Of a stretch of DNA of 64,000 nt, positions 26,716 through 40,900 are shown one piece after another; position 1 is the first letter of the stretch; every line of letters begins with the position of its first letter. The DNA lies in assembly GCF_024713945.1 (NCBI RefSeq), contig NC_134682.1:186001-250000 (forward strand). Direction: 5' to 3'. The position numbers were made by a program, and so were the translations under genes. Source of the stretch: Dermatophagoides farinae. Lineage: Eukaryota > Arthropoda > Arachnida > Sarcoptiformes > Pyroglyphidae. The notes beneath the pieces were generated by a model that was not told the DNA's origin, searched no databases, and worked only from the letters and a program-made list of their open reading frames with translations.

Positions 26716-27728
26716 TTATGAAACGATACATTTATTATGTTTATTACTAGTGCTATTGTGATCGACAATCGATTCATTTGCTCCCGTTTTATATGAACAT
26801 GATGTTAATCCATGTTTTTCAATAGCCATTATTAATGATGTAAACAGATTTGTTACAGCCGAATTTTCTTTGGCGCTATATTGAAAAAAGAAAAATAATT
26901 AAATAAATTTCCATTCAATACAATGATAATGATGGCGAATCATATATTTACCTAACTTCAACAAATTGTGCATGCATATAATTGGCCAAATCTTTACCAT
27001 CCTGTGCCGATACACATCTTTCGAGATGAAGATCCACTTTATTTCCTACTAAAATGATTGGTACTCTATGTTTGTGGGGTGAGAGAGAAAAAAAAACCAA
27101 AAGAGAGAAAATAAATGATGATGATGTTATTTTTAAAAAATTTAGAAACAAACTAACTGAATTTTTCCCGTCAGTTCCAATAATTTATCATAGATTACTT
27201 TGACAACTTCAAATGATTTCAGGTTATTGATGCTATTTTTTTCCAACGACAAAAAAAAACAGATTAATTAGTTTTTTTTTTGTTCCGGCATGATGATCGT
27301 GCCATAAATACATACCTATAGACAAGACAATATCCATGAATATCCATAGCATATTCATGTGGAAATATTGAATATTCATCTTGACCTGCGGTATCGACTA
27401 ATTTTAATGAATATTCTTGACCTTTAACTTTGATATTTTTATTGAATGCTAAAATTTGGAAAATAGAAAAATTCAAGCAAAGTTTCAATCGAAAACAATT
27501 TGTTGTAAACAACTCAACTATTTTCAATGGTTGGATCATATGAATCGACAAATTGTCCTTCAACAAATTGTATCGTTAATGATGATTTTCCTGGTAGAAA
27601 AACAAAACATAAAATTGAAATTCGAGCAACACAATTCCAAAAGGATGCCGCCGCCGCTGCTGTTGTTGTTTACTCTTACCGACAGAACGAAATCCCATCA
27701 AAGCAATCTTTCTTTGTTTAGTTGCCAT
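26716..27728 (-). CDS. RHEB: Rheb small GTPase
   Basis: Ras-family GTPase that activates TORC1 at lysosomal membranes and is switched off by TSC1/2. Six exons on the minus strand: 27728-27680, 27590-27519, 27448-27316, 27232-27158, 27065-26952, 26875-26716; phases close to 200 aa (human 184). The P-loop reads GFRSVGKSS, with the Arg typical of Rheb where Ras has Gly12. Other motifs are switch I (VDSYDPTIEN), DTAGQDEYSIFP, NKVD and SAKEN. The C-terminus CIVS is a CAAX box predicted to be farnesylated. The tail before it is longer than in vertebrates and rich in Asn, Ser and His. All introns are 70-92 nt; two donors are the GTTGAG/GTTAGT type, chosen because they alone restore frame and motifs. 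Confidence 0.96.
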
Positions 27729-30700
27729 TTAATGTGATGATTAACCACCGATAATTTAAAGCCAATAACAACAACAGGTATATACGAAAAAGCCAAGCGA
27801 ATCAAAAGTTCATTCGTTCGTTTGAGTAACCTTTTCTGCTAAATAAAGATAATCACACTTGTGGATTAATGGACAAATGTTGGTTGTTTTTGTTGATATC
27901 ACGATATGATAATGATAAAAAATAGTTTTTGAATGAAAGTTGATAAATTAATCTTTCGTATCGTATCACAAAGATAATAAAGAGAGCAACACACGCACAA
28001 CCAAAACAACAACAAAAACATGATTTGTTAAAAATAATAATAGCGTTCACCAGATGGCGTTGTTTAACTGTTTGTTTTGTTCGAAAAAAGAACATTCGAA
28101 TTCGAAATCGCGATCAATCATGGATATCATATCCTATTTTAATATATGAATCGATTGAATAGATAAGAGAAAATCAAACAATAGACAATCAAAAAAAAAT
28201 CGTATCGAATCATTATCATCATCATCATTGAAAACAAAAATTGGTCATCAATCTAATCGATAATTAGATTTTCATCATCATCATCAGTATCATTGATCAA
28301 AAAACGATAAAAAACGTGATCGAATCAAATCAAATGGCTATAAAAAAATCAAGAAAAAAACGATCAATTGATTATTATTGACAATGGTAAGTTTGTCTTG
28401 TGATTCTTTCCAAAAACACAATAGGCCCTCAAAAAAACCTTAAAAAAGAGTGTAGAGCATTATTTTCTCATAACTGTCATCATTAGGGGAAAAATTCAAG
28501 ATTTTTTTCTTTTCTTTTCTTACAACAGGTGAAAGTGATGTGCTATCATCATCATCATCACACATCTATGCTTATTATGGGATGGTGAGTGTAAAGTTTT
28601 TGCTAAAATAATAAATCCTAGCCAATGTCCAAAGCGTACTAGCGATGAATTCAGGTCAAATTTTCTGGTGGCTTCATAAATTTATTACATTACTACATTA
28701 CAACATGAAATTATAGTAAGTTATATGGCATCTTTTTACTATAGAGAGGGTGCATATGGTGCTAATTGAAATGATGATTATGATGATGGAAAGAAGAAAA
28801 TAGAAATATTTATTTTTTGACAAGCTTAGGGATTTTAACTTTTGAAGATTTTATTATTTTCATATTTCCAACCAGGTGAATGGTGGTGGTTTCGATTTCG
28901 TTTACGTTTATTCATTTCACATAAATCGATATGAAGTGGATATTTTTATTTTCGATTTGGAAAAAAATTAATATTTTATTTATCCTGAATGACAGCTAAA
29001 ATTGTTGTTTTTGTTGCTATTGTGGTGGTGGTTTTCGTTGTTTTTCAACTAGAAATCAGTTAGAATATGATGATGATTGAGAAAAGATTTTATTTTTGCA
29101 TGAAACACACCCTATTGTCACATTATTATTATTTATTTATATGAATAAAAACATAAACATCACTATGTCATTGACATCATTATGTCATCGATTTCTCTTT
29201 TGTTTTTTGTTTTTTTTTTTTTTGATTTTTAAAATCATTTTTTCTCCCTTTGATTTTTCAGACATTTATGGAATTTGTGTGTTTGCGTCAATCAATCGAA
29301 AATGTTCACACAAGTTGAAAGTTTTTTTTTTTTTGCTTCATCTATAATTCTCAGCCATTCTTTAATGAGTAAATCTATGATGATGATGATGTCACCATTA
29401 TCATTATCATCATCAAATGACCATTTTGAATAAATCGACGACCACACACAATGGCATCATGATGATGCTACCGACAACAGAACAGTTCAGAAAAGAAAAA
29501 AAAATCTGAAAAAGTAAAATTGAAAATTGTCATCTAAACTGGATCGGTTCATATTATTAGGAAAATGGATTTTTTTGTTTGGTAAAATATAAAAATAGAC
29601 AAATTGTCCTCCACACACACACACACAAAAGGGTCCACACACATAAACCGAATCCTGATGATGATGATGATGATGCGATTGTTGATATTGAAACCATTAT
29701 CATCATCATTTGAAAAATTGCTGGAGAAAATGGATTTTTTTCCTTTTAAATTTTCGATTCATTCATTTTATCATGATGATTTTTATTTGATTGAAAATGG
29801 ATGTTGATACAACAACCACCGCTAGGACAAGCTTCAAAAAATCAAAAAAAAATCAAAAAAAGAGAAAGCTAAACAAGTTGATTCGATTTACTTTTGATCA
29901 TTTTCAATTTTTTTTTTGATTATTTAGTTTAGCTTCGAAAAAAAACTTTCTCTTTCAAATTTCCTATACTTGACAGTTTGATGATGTATCAATATCTGTC
30001 AGAAAAAAATAAATGAATGAATCAAATGAAAAAAAACGTTCCAAAAATTGTAAATTTGTTAACCCATCACCAGTCATCATCAACTAGGTTACAAACGTCA
30101 AATTATTTGATGAATCATAAAAAAAGATTTGTCAAAAAAAAAAAAAAAAACGATTTGATGAACTGTAACAATAACAAACTGAAAATTTGATTAAATTAGC
30201 CAGCAAAAGAAAAAAAAACACACACACACAACATAATCATCATAATTGAATAAAAAAAACTCATCTCCACTCCTTTTTTATCCATTTGGATCATTGATAG
30301 ACTCAACTGTTTACTATTCGTTGATTGGGTCAATATGTGTGTGGCTACTGAATTGACTGATGATGGGTTAATAAAAAAAAAAGTTTTTTATCATTGTGAA
30401 TCTATTCAAACTTTTTAGTTCAGATTCACCTTTTGGCCATCTTTTAATCATTTCTCAACATCATCAACAACAACACAAGTAGCCGACGAATGAATTTTCA
30501 TGTTCTTGGTAGCCAATTATTAACTTTTGAATAATGATAATAAATTCAAAAAAAAAAACACACACACAACATTACATGGCCAGTGTGTTAAATCCAGAGA
30601 AAAAAATTCCCTCACACAACAGCAGCAGCACACTTGGTTTTGGATTACGTTGTTGTTATTGTCGAAATTGCATAAATAAATAATAATAAAAAATTTTTTT

Positions 30701-33700
30701 TGTTAGCTGTTAAAAATAGATAATTTTGTCCAGAAAGATTTCGATGTGTTAACACACACACACACACACACATACCAGTTTGGTTGTTGAATGAATTTTT
30801 TTTCTTGTAAATTTGACATGACTTGTTGAATGACAGAAATCGATTTGAAAAATAAAATGAACAGAAACATTTCAACAAATAAAAATTTTTAAGGAATGAT
30901 GATGATCGATAAGTTATCCAAAGTTATCGATCATTTGAAAAATTTTTTTTGTGTGTGTGCGTGTGTGCGTAAACAAATAAACAAATCCAAAAAAAAAAAA
31001 AAAATACCGGTTGATTTGGAAATCACGAATTTAGCATCATCAATTTTTGCGTTTTGAGCCCTTATTACAAAATAAATTTTGAAACAATCGAAAAAGGAAA
31101 AAATTCTCAAACATTTCACTGTGTGAATAGTGAGAAAATAAACTTGCTATTTGTACCAGCAACAATAGATAATAAAAAAAAGTGAAACATTTTTCATTTA
31201 TCGATTGTTTTTTCTTTTTTTGACCGAAAAACGATTATTTGGTTATATTTGATGATAATTCGAATATTATTTTTAGGTCCTAGATTCATTTGTTTTTTCG
31301 GGCCAAATCAATATTGATCAATTCATTATTGTGTGATTGGAAAAAATCAATAAATCTATCCATCTATCTTATGATGCTTTTTAACATTTTTTAAGGAAAA
31401 AATGATAGGAAAAAAACAGCAATAACATACACGTGTGTGAATAAATATCTTCGGGTAAATATCGGTTTTTGTTTCTACAAATAAAAAAAAAATGTAAATG
31501 ACCAGATGATTCGTTCGTTTTTGGTGAGAAAATCAAATGATAACAAATCGATTTTTGTGTTTTTTTTTGTTTGGTCGAAAATAAAACAAATTTAATTATA
31601 CCACATAAACAGTGCACTGAGATAAATTATCATCACACATAGAAAGAAAGAGAAAACCAAGAAAAAAAACAAAATTACTTTCTGGTAATTTTTCCTTTTC
31701 CTCTCTCTCACAGTGGGTTATTTTCAGCAAAAAAAAAATTTTCATCGTCATCATCATCTGGCTATTTTTTTCCCACTTCATTCAATAAGTTATTTTTTAC
31801 TCCGATTTTTTTCCTAAGTGAAATGAATAATGAAATGACAACAACAACAACAGCAGGTAAAAGTGGTGGCGTTGTTGTTAGGGGGAAATAACAAGAGAAT
31901 GAATTTAAAAGTTAAAATAGTCAAAAGACAGAGAAAGAGAAAAAAACGGGTAACCAATAATAAGAATATATATGAAATCGAAAGGGGAGAAGAAACCCGT
32001 AATGATAAAGATTAATGATGAAATAGAAATAGGAAATTTCTTTTTGGATCGAATAAACAAACAAAAAAAAACGAAAACAACTAATGATAAATGGAATTGT
32101 GGAAAAAATGATGGAAAATTTTCATAACTCTTTCCCTGAATATCATCATTTTTACCTGAAAATATTTTCCAGATATTTTCTTCGATTAACTAAAAAAAAT
32201 CGACAGCCTTTTCCCAAATTTTCATTCGACAAACAACAACAACATCATTATCTGGCCGGTTTACTTTCGTATTGAAACAATGAAAACTTGGATTTTTGTT
32301 TGTTACCATGTGTTGTTCATTCATCAAATGATGATAATGACAATGGTTTTCCATGTATGTGCGATAAAAGGTGGCCACGATGGAAGAAATTGGCAAATGA
32401 AGAGAATGAGAATTTGTATTTGAATTGAAGCAATTTTTTTTACGATAGATAACTTGATTTTCTTCATATCAAAAAAAAAAAAAATAAAACTTTATATAAC
32501 ATAACATTACCTTAGTCTGTGTGAACACAAACACACACACACACTCAAATCATTATGTTACTTTAAATAGATATATAGATATAGACAAGCATTAAGCTAG
32601 CCGCAAAAAAAATAAAAAAAAAGAATTTATATTTTTTCAAGTTTTTTTTTTCTTCAAGAAAATACCAAATTTCTCTCTTAAACACACACTTGAGACAACC
32701 TTGCTGACTGGTCCATGCTTCACGACGATGTTTGTGAAATCCAGTTTGCCCAAATGAATTTCACAGAACTAGGCCGAACGAAATGGCCAGGTTTTTTTTG
32801 TTTTAATGGTCGACCGTTATTAGAGAAATTCAGGTATCGAAAAAATTTCTCTTTTTATTTCACACACACCAAAAAAGACGGTTTGGGGAGAGAAACCAGC
32901 AAGCAAGTAAAAGAGACATTCAAATTATTAAAAATGGTGTTTTCTCTGGATGTCAGACTCTCGCTCTCTTTCTTTTTTTAGGTAGCGAAAATGAAATTTT
33001 TTCAAAAAAAGAAGGTTGTTTCCAGTGTTTTCTTGCAGTACCAAGGCATCTCATCTCATTATCATCAAATCGATTCGCGAATGCTTTGGCTGCTGTTTTT
33101 TCGATGATCCATCCACATCAACCAATCTCTTAAAAAAAAATAAGAGGATGACGACGACGACGAAGCTATAAATTGATATGATGAACAAATTTAGGTCTCA
33201 TCATTCGTTAGAATGTAGACCATCGTTAAAGATCATCATCATCATCATCGTCGAAAACATATATTTAAATGGATGGTGAATCAAGCAAACACACGCACAC
33301 ACTAAATCATCATCAGATTGATTGGATTTAATATCCAGCAAAAAAAAATTTTTTTTCGGTCGAAAATCGGTGCCATTCATTCAACCAAAACAACAACAGC
33401 AAATCGTGTGTTCATTTGTGTGTGTGTGTGTGTGTGTGCATGTTCGTGTATTAATCATTATCATTATCAATTTAATTATAATTAAAATTTGAAAAAAATC
33501 ATTTTCATAATCGATAATGATCCAATTAATAATAATAATCGACTGATTCAAGTGCAAATCATCATTATATACAAATACTTTATCACACACAAATGTAGTC
33601 GTCGTTGATCATTTCAGTGAATGCTGGGAATCAACAAGTGTTTGTGTAATGTGGATGAAATCTGAATCACGGATTATATGTTTGGAAATTGAACCAATTC

Positions 33701-33793
33701 AAAAGTTTGTGACTCTGTGTGTGCGTGTGTGTTTGACCAACGAGAAAAAAAATTGAAAATTTTTTTTCATCAAAAAATTCATCACCATCAAAG
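27729..33793. other. Gene-poor region
   Basis: Six kilobases with no recognisable coding exon. It contains many (ATC)n, (CA)n and A/T homopolymer runs, for example a (CA)n near 30750-30770. Two splice-like junctions at 28382-28584 could be leader exons of the gene at 33794; otherwise I see nothing. Confidence 0.5.
28530..28584 (+). other. Possible non-coding leader exon
   Basis: An ATG|GTAAGT at 28383 is followed by an acceptor TTACAACAG and a stretch ending at a GTGAGT donor. Joined, the short frame has a His-rich run and no recognisable product. It could be 5' leader of the gene beginning at 33794, or chance. Confidence 0.15.
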
Positions 33794-35784
33794 ATGGCAC
33801 CACCACCACCACCACCATCAATCTCTGCTTCATTACGAGCAGCGGAGATAATATACGATGATGATAATGATGATGGTAACGATCCATATACATTATCGTC
33901 ATCATCCTATGATGCTGATCATTATGGCCAAACAACGATACAAGCATCGAAACAAACAATTAGCGATTCATCAATGAGTAACCATCACCATAATCATCAT
34001 CAACAACAACAACACATTATCCACAACAAAAATAATCATCATCACTATCAACATCATCCTCATCAACAAAATGAGGAGAATGATCTATCATTATCAAATA
34101 ATATGAATGAAAATGATAATCCAAATTATATCGATGATGATGCAAAAGACTCGAAAGAATATCGTAAAAAATTATTAATTTCATTGGGAATGTTATTACC
34201 GGCCGTTGCGGCCATTATTGGTATGTTGTAAAACTTTCTTTCCGTTGTCATTTCTTGTTGTTTTCACTTTCGAATTCAATTTAGCATTCATTCATCCTGA
34301 ATAATTTAATAGAGATCCTATCCTATTATTTAAGACACAATTACCGGATTTGAGCAAAATTTCTTGTTTATTTGTCGTGACCAACCAAACAAAACAACAA
34401 AAATTGTTAATAGACTTGTTGTGTTGAAAAAATGAATAAAAGCGAAAACAAAAATTGGTTCATAAAAAAAATTTGCTAAAAAAGGTTGTCATCATCTTTG
34501 TTTTTGTATCTTCAAAAAAATGCCTATCATTATCATCCATTATTATGGTGGTTGAATAAGGCAAAGGGGAATTGTAGCTGTTGTTGTTTTTTTTTTGTTC
34601 GTTATTTGTTCAATCTCTGAAAAAATGAAAGTTTCAAAAGTTTACATTCACCGTGTGTGTTTGTTTGGCATGCTCCATTAAACAAATGGAGCATACCAGA
34701 TCAATCTTTTCAATTTTTTTTTCATTTGAATGATGCACCTATGGTGTCGTTTTTTTTTCTTTCATTCCCTGATTCAATGTTGATCTGTGGATGACTCTGA
34801 TGACAAACAAATAAACCAAAACAAAGATGAAAATCTTGCTTATGAAAAGAAAGGAAAATCCGGGTGGAGTGATTTCTTCGATTTCAATTTTTCTGTTTGA
34901 TTTGTTATTCATTGATTCTGAATTGTTTCATTACAGGTGTAATGGCATGGGCAATAAGCGCCGAAGTTGTACTTGGAGCCAAACGTGAAGCACAACGTCG
35001 TAGTGGTGGTGAATATCACCATGATCATCATTTTAAAATTCCAAATGTAAAAAGAAAATTTTGAAAGAAAAGAATTGTTAATCTTTTCCCATATCCTTTT
35101 TTTATTCAATTGACAGAGATATGATTATACACGATTTACAAATGCACCATCATTATCAATGATGATGATGCCACAGAATGCTGAAAAATTGATTGATGAT
35201 TTTAGCCATAATCATCGACGTTATGATGATGAACAACAAGATGATAATAATAACGGAGGATTAAATGCATTTCAAAAAAGATTAGAAACATTAAGTAAAG
35301 AATTTCTTAGCCAACAAACTGGTATGTTAAGTTTACAAAAATTAATGTTTGAAAATCAATGGATTTTCTTGTTTTTTCTTCTAAAAATAGACACAAATAA
35401 TGATCAGACAATAAATGAGCTAAAAAATCGTTTGAACCAAGAAAATATTGCCGAATTGTTTGCCAAATTATTTGCTAATCATCATCCAATAATGAATCAG
35501 AATCCAAATAGTAGTAATAGTAATAGTAATGGCCCACGTATTGTAGTTGTAGCAGCACCTAGTCAAAAACAAACCTCCACTTCCTCTTCCTCTTCTTCTT
35601 CTTCCAAATTGACCTCATCACCATTATCATCAGGAAAACATTTTATAAGTGAAACACGGGTTACATCAACATCGAAACCACAAGCAATGGAATTGAAAAT
35701 TGCATCACCATCATCATCGGTGAAAGAAACAGGCAAAAATCATCATCATCATCAACAGCAGACAAAATCTACTAAACAACAAGT

Positions 35785-35818
<34 letters not shown>

Positions 35819-37393
35819 TCGAAACAAAAACAACAACAAACATCATCAACATCAACAAAATCGGATTTAAAATTCAAAGTTCATATCGACCAATCAACAA
35901 AACGAAAACCACAATCATCACAACAAATTACAATGGAAAAAACAAAATCAATGATTAAAAGCGGTGCACATCCAAAAACCGTACCAATGAACAAATCATC
36001 AACGACCATCAACAACAAGTCTAAATCGAAAAATTATGAAAAAGAAATTGATTCTTTATTGCAGAAAATTGAGAATCTAGAAAAACAAAAATATAATGCA
36101 CAAAAACCATCAAAAACACCGACGAAAAAAGAATTATTCAGTAATAAAAATTCAGATATTGCAAAGAAATTACGGAAATTTATGGACACAGCACCGAAAG
36201 AAGAACCAGCCCGACCATTTATGTATCAATCGACTCAAAAACAACAACAACCACCGGAAATGGAACAAATGGAAAATCAACAACCACAGCAATGGGATTC
36301 AATGCTACCACCACCACCACCGCCACTACCACCACCAATGCCATTTATGCCAGCTGCTTCACCATTTATGCATCAACCAATACAGGATATGGATCAACAA
36401 CAACCACCGCATCATCAAATACAAAATGAAATAAATCCAAATTCAATGATGATGATGAATGGTGATGAATATAATAAACAACAACAGATGGCGCAATCAT
36501 ATCCACCACTGCCACCTCCCACACAACCGGAACAAGGATATCCATCATATATACCACCACCATTACCTCCAAATGTTTATCCACCAAGTTATCCACCACC
36601 ACCACCCCCACCACAACCATCTCAGAATTATCCTGAACAGCCAACATATTATCCATCTCAACAACAACAATCACAAATGCAAGCTTCGAATCAAATTCAA
36701 ACTTATGTACATCCAGCTCATTATCAACAACAACAACAATCGCCACAACCAAACGGCCATTATCAATATCCGGTACAACAACAATCTTCTGAACCAATCC
36801 ATGATGATATGATGATGGAAACAACAACAAAAAAACCAAGTAAATTAAGCCAAATTAGTCGACGATTTCAATTGAGTCGAATATTTACATCGGTTATGCC
36901 TAAAAGTAAAAAAGCAAAGAAACGTCCATTGCCACCACCACCGCAAGAATATCAGTATGAAGATTCAAGGCAACATCATATGATGCCACAAGATGATAAT
37001 GTATCAGAAATGGTCGGTGGACCACCACCACCACCACCACCACCTGGACCAATGACACAAGATGGTCAACCACCATATGATCAGATGATGACACAAGAAT
37101 CTCGATATAAAACTGCAGTAGATCGAGGATATAGAGGTGGTGGCTATGCACCAATGGAAGCAGCTGGTATGCAAGTTAGATTTGGTGGTGGACCAATGGG
37201 TGGTGGTAGTCAGGTAAAAGTGAATCCGATGACCATATTGAAAACATTAGCATTTCCAATGATGAAAAGGCCAGCATTAAATCTGAATGGTAAAGTTGTC
37301 TTGGGTATTGTATTGGAAAATGGTGCCCATGGTCCATATCGAAAACCGAAAACAGTATTTCAACATTATAGTACCGGACGTATTAAAAGATGA
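33794..37393 (+). CDS. Unrecognised Pro/Gln/Ser-rich transmembrane protein
   Basis: I do not recognise this protein. Exons 33794-34220, 34937-35046, 35117-35321, 35391-37393 give 914 aa with consistent phases. It begins MAPPPPPP, followed by a Ser/Asp/His/Gln-rich segment. One hydrophobic helix at about 126-153 (LLISLGMLLPAVAAIIG then VMAWAISAEVVLG) is flanked by KK and KR. There is no signal peptide. The long remainder has poly-Ser, poly-Gln, a short coiled coil (EKEIDSLLQKIENLEKQ), and many polyproline tracts such as PPPPPPLPPP of the kind bound by EVH1, profilin or SH3 domains. A basic patch (PKSKKAKKRPLPPPP) follows. The last ~75 residues are less biased and end TVFQHYSTGRIKR. A scaffold anchored in a membrane is a guess. 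The third intron is 69 nt and stop-free, so it might be retained. Confidence 0.75.
34666..34698. repeat. Hairpin inside an intron (14-bp stem, 5-nt loop)
   Basis: TGGCATGCTCCATT faces AATGGAGCATACCA with a single mismatch, within the 716-nt first intron of the gene at 33794. The arms are of mixed sequence, not a simple repeat. Confidence 0.55.
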
Positions 37394-37942
37394 ATGAATC
37401 GCAATTAAATTTTCAACAAACAAATGCCATCTGAATACACACACTAAAACAAACAAAAAAAAACCTGACTTGAACGGTACAATTTAACAAATCATTGTTT
37501 TTTTTCTGGTGAACTTTTTTTAGGCTGGCTTCTAGGGAAAAGTTCATTTGTGTGTGTGTTCTTGATTCTTTTCATCAATCAATTGATTAACTAACAAAAC
37601 TAGGATTAGGACTAGGCTCCATACACACACAAAAAACACAATCAATTTTTTATCTCTCACTCACACATTTGAAATCAAAGTTGCCATTTTTTTCTCAAAC
37701 AAAAAAAAATGAACAAAACATACTTATTATAACAAATTAATTCATTTTTTTCTATCAAATCTAGCCGAATCTATTTTTTTCTCTTTTTTTTTATAAATTT
37801 GTGATAGGCATCTCTTACTCGATTTTGCTCTTGCTTTATGAAAATTTTAATTTTTTCTTTTCAAACAAATTTTTCTTCTTCATCAAATAAATCTTGAGGC
37901 TTTAGAATTGAGAAAAACCCCCTAATGGATTTATTTCACAAG

Positions 37943-37944
<2 letters not shown>

Positions 37945-37973
<29 letters not shown>
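37945..37973. repeat. (TC)14 microsatellite
   Basis: Perfect CT repeat, the longest dinucleotide run I found in the window, continued by an imperfect TCTC tail. Confidence 0.9.
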
Positions 37974-37981
<8 letters not shown>

Positions 37982-40900
37982 GTTTCTATCTTCCTTTCAT
38001 ATATGTAATATTTATTAGTTGGCCATTTTGTTTTTCCAAAATGATGGAAAAACAAAAACGACATTATTTTTTCGAAGAAGAAGAAAAAAATTTAAATTTC
38101 ATCAAATTGAAAGTATTCAATTTTTTTTTGCAACACTTTTGAAGATATATTCTCTCTCTTTCTCTTCATTTCATGATCACGTTTTGTAAAATTTTAAACT
38201 TTTTCTCTTTTACCACATACACACACACACTCTACACACAAAATAATTTCAATCAAATCAAACATTTTTTTAATTTTCAAATTTTTTTAGATTAAAATAA
38301 ATTTTTTTGTAGATTATTCAAATCAAAAAAAAATTGACCAGTTTTTTTCAAGTTTAATTATGACCAAAAGATGGCATAATTGTATCTCTCAAACATAATA
38401 TTTCCGGTACCAACACAATCAATTTATCTTTCAAACAAACAAAAAATCAAAAACTCAGTCACTTTACTGATCATCATCATCATTATATATTGTGAACTAG
38501 AATGAATTTTTTTTAATCGTTTGTTTTGGTCGAACCAAACGATTCATTCATTTATTCATCATCACCATAATCGAATATTGAACTGAACTGAATATAACGA
38601 AATGAAATGAAATGAGAAAAAAAATTCAAAACATCATCAATAAGCATTATGTGTGCACCACATAAAGACATGCACAAAAGGTTAATTGAAATTTTGTGTA
38701 TTTTTTTTTCGTTTCTGCCCTATTCCGATCGACGGACCAACCGACCGACACAGAGAGTGAGCCAGTCAAATTTCAACTTTTTTCTCCATCTCTCTCTCTC
38801 TCTAGCAATCTTCCTTTCATAAAGTTTACATATAGAAAACAAAATAGAAAAATGTTTGTTTGCTTGACCAGAAAAGCAAAACACAAAAACAACAGCCATT
38901 AAAAACTGAATGGTATTCCAATACGTACACACTCACATATCGGACGTATAGTCAAATGGGACAGGTATATACTCTCTCTGTGTGTGTATGTTGTATATTA
39001 AGAGTATCTGTACATACCTGTCAAGTTGGGCAATAAATTATTTTCTTTTCTTGATTTTTTTTTTGGTCGAGAAATTCGTATCTTTTTCTGGCTTGCTTGT
39101 TTTTTTTGTTGTTGCTTGCAATCTTCGTTATTGTTGTTGTTGTGATGTGTTTGAATATGGCTGAATAGTTGGATGGTTATTTTTTAAATGAATTTATTTT
39201 TTTTTCACGTTCAACCAGAAAAATATTCAAGGGGTCATTTGTGTCCATTGGTTGGTTGGTTGGTTGGTTGGATGGTTGGTGGTCATCACTACCATAAATA
39301 CAGAATCTGTTTTGATTACATTTTCATTATAATTAATATCAACATCATCATCATCATCAAAAATTTAAATTAAAAATAAAAGAAATGAATATCATCACGG
39401 AAATTGGGAAAAAAACAGAAAAAAAAATTTAACGAACCTTCAACTAGCTATTGGAAAAAAACAAAAAAAAAATTCCAAGAAAATAAAATAAAAAAGTTTG
39501 ATGGTGTGATGATGATGATGATGATGGTGAAGATATGCGTCGGCGATCAATGGATGGCTATGACGACGATGATGTCAGTTTGATTGTAATCATCATCATA
39601 CAATGTTCGCCATTTGCTTGGCGGGATGCCATCATTTTAAGAAATGGTCAATGAGTCATATTCGTATGAATTTTAGAATTTTTTTTTCATTCTATAAGTA
39701 CTGGATAGTGGATGATGGATCGCGAATGTGTGTGGATGATCAAAATTCCTAAATTTTTTTTTCTTTGATGCAATCAGCGTGAATAGAAATTTTCATCTTG
39801 CAATAACCATTTTCTTCAATATGAAAGGGTTATACATGGCTGATGATGTTTTTTTTTCTTTGATTCGAAAAGTAATAAATATTGTCAAAAAATGTAAGTG
39901 GAAGGGAAAGTTTTGGCAAAAAAGTGGCCACCATTTGAATATCTTAACGTCGATCAATAAATTTGAATCAGAAAAAAAGACGAAAAATCATGATGATGAT
40001 GATTATCAATGATGGTCACATCACACATATCAATCCGGATTTTTTTTATTTCTCAGGCGAAAAAAATTTAATTTATTTTTCTTTTTTTGGGTTTTAAAAT
40101 CGATTGTTTTACCCCCTTTCTTCATTTTATGTCCGAAAAAAAGACGACGACGACGACGACGGATGTATAGATCGAATGAAAAGAATGATTTTGATCTTCA
40201 CCACATGATGTCTTTGAATTTTTTTTTGTTTATATTTTGCATACAAAAAATGATGATTTGCATTTGCATTTACAAACAAGAAAATGATGGCCAGGTTCAA
40301 AATGTATTCTTTGCATATTGATTAGATCGTTTGTGTGTGTGAATGAACGAAAAAGTGTGTGATGAATTCCATCAGAAAATGTAAACGTTTACAATTCACA
40401 TTTTGTACCTGGTGTGTTATGATGATTGGCAATTTCAATATCATTTTTTTTCGGGTTGAATTTACATTTAGAAATCTTTCGTTCTCTGTTTGAATGAATG
40501 AAATGAATAAATGAATCATAATAAAATTAAATGTTCAAATCATACCATCAGCAAATAATAACAATCGGAATTAGCATCCACAGCAGCAGCAGTAGACATA
40601 AATCATATATTATTCACATAAAGAATGTTGTTGATTTGGGTCAAATAATGAATTTCAAAAAATGATGGCTTGCTGATGAGTTTTTTTCTTTGATTTCGAA
40701 TTTTTGAATATTATTATTATTATTATTACCCCCATCCACTACACCATGATTTATCATCTGATTAATCAGATTTTTTTTGTTCAGTTTTGATTTTGGCCCA
40801 AGAAAAAAAATGTGGTATTTGAAAACAGACGTATGGGGCATTCTTTGTGAATGATTTGATCCTATGATCATGACGACGACAACGATGATGATGATGGCCA

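Noticed and set aside
29829-29960. Extended imperfect foldback around GTTTAGCTT
   Set aside because: Pairing beyond 9 bp depends on A/T homopolymers and is not convincing.
36900-37060. Repeated CCACCA units as a possible CRISPR or satellite array
   Set aside because: They are polyproline codons within a gene; there are no spacers of constant length.
36096-37154. Long open frames in other frames and on the minus strand over the orphan gene
   Set aside because: Shadow frames created by CAA, CCA and ATC codon runs of the real gene.
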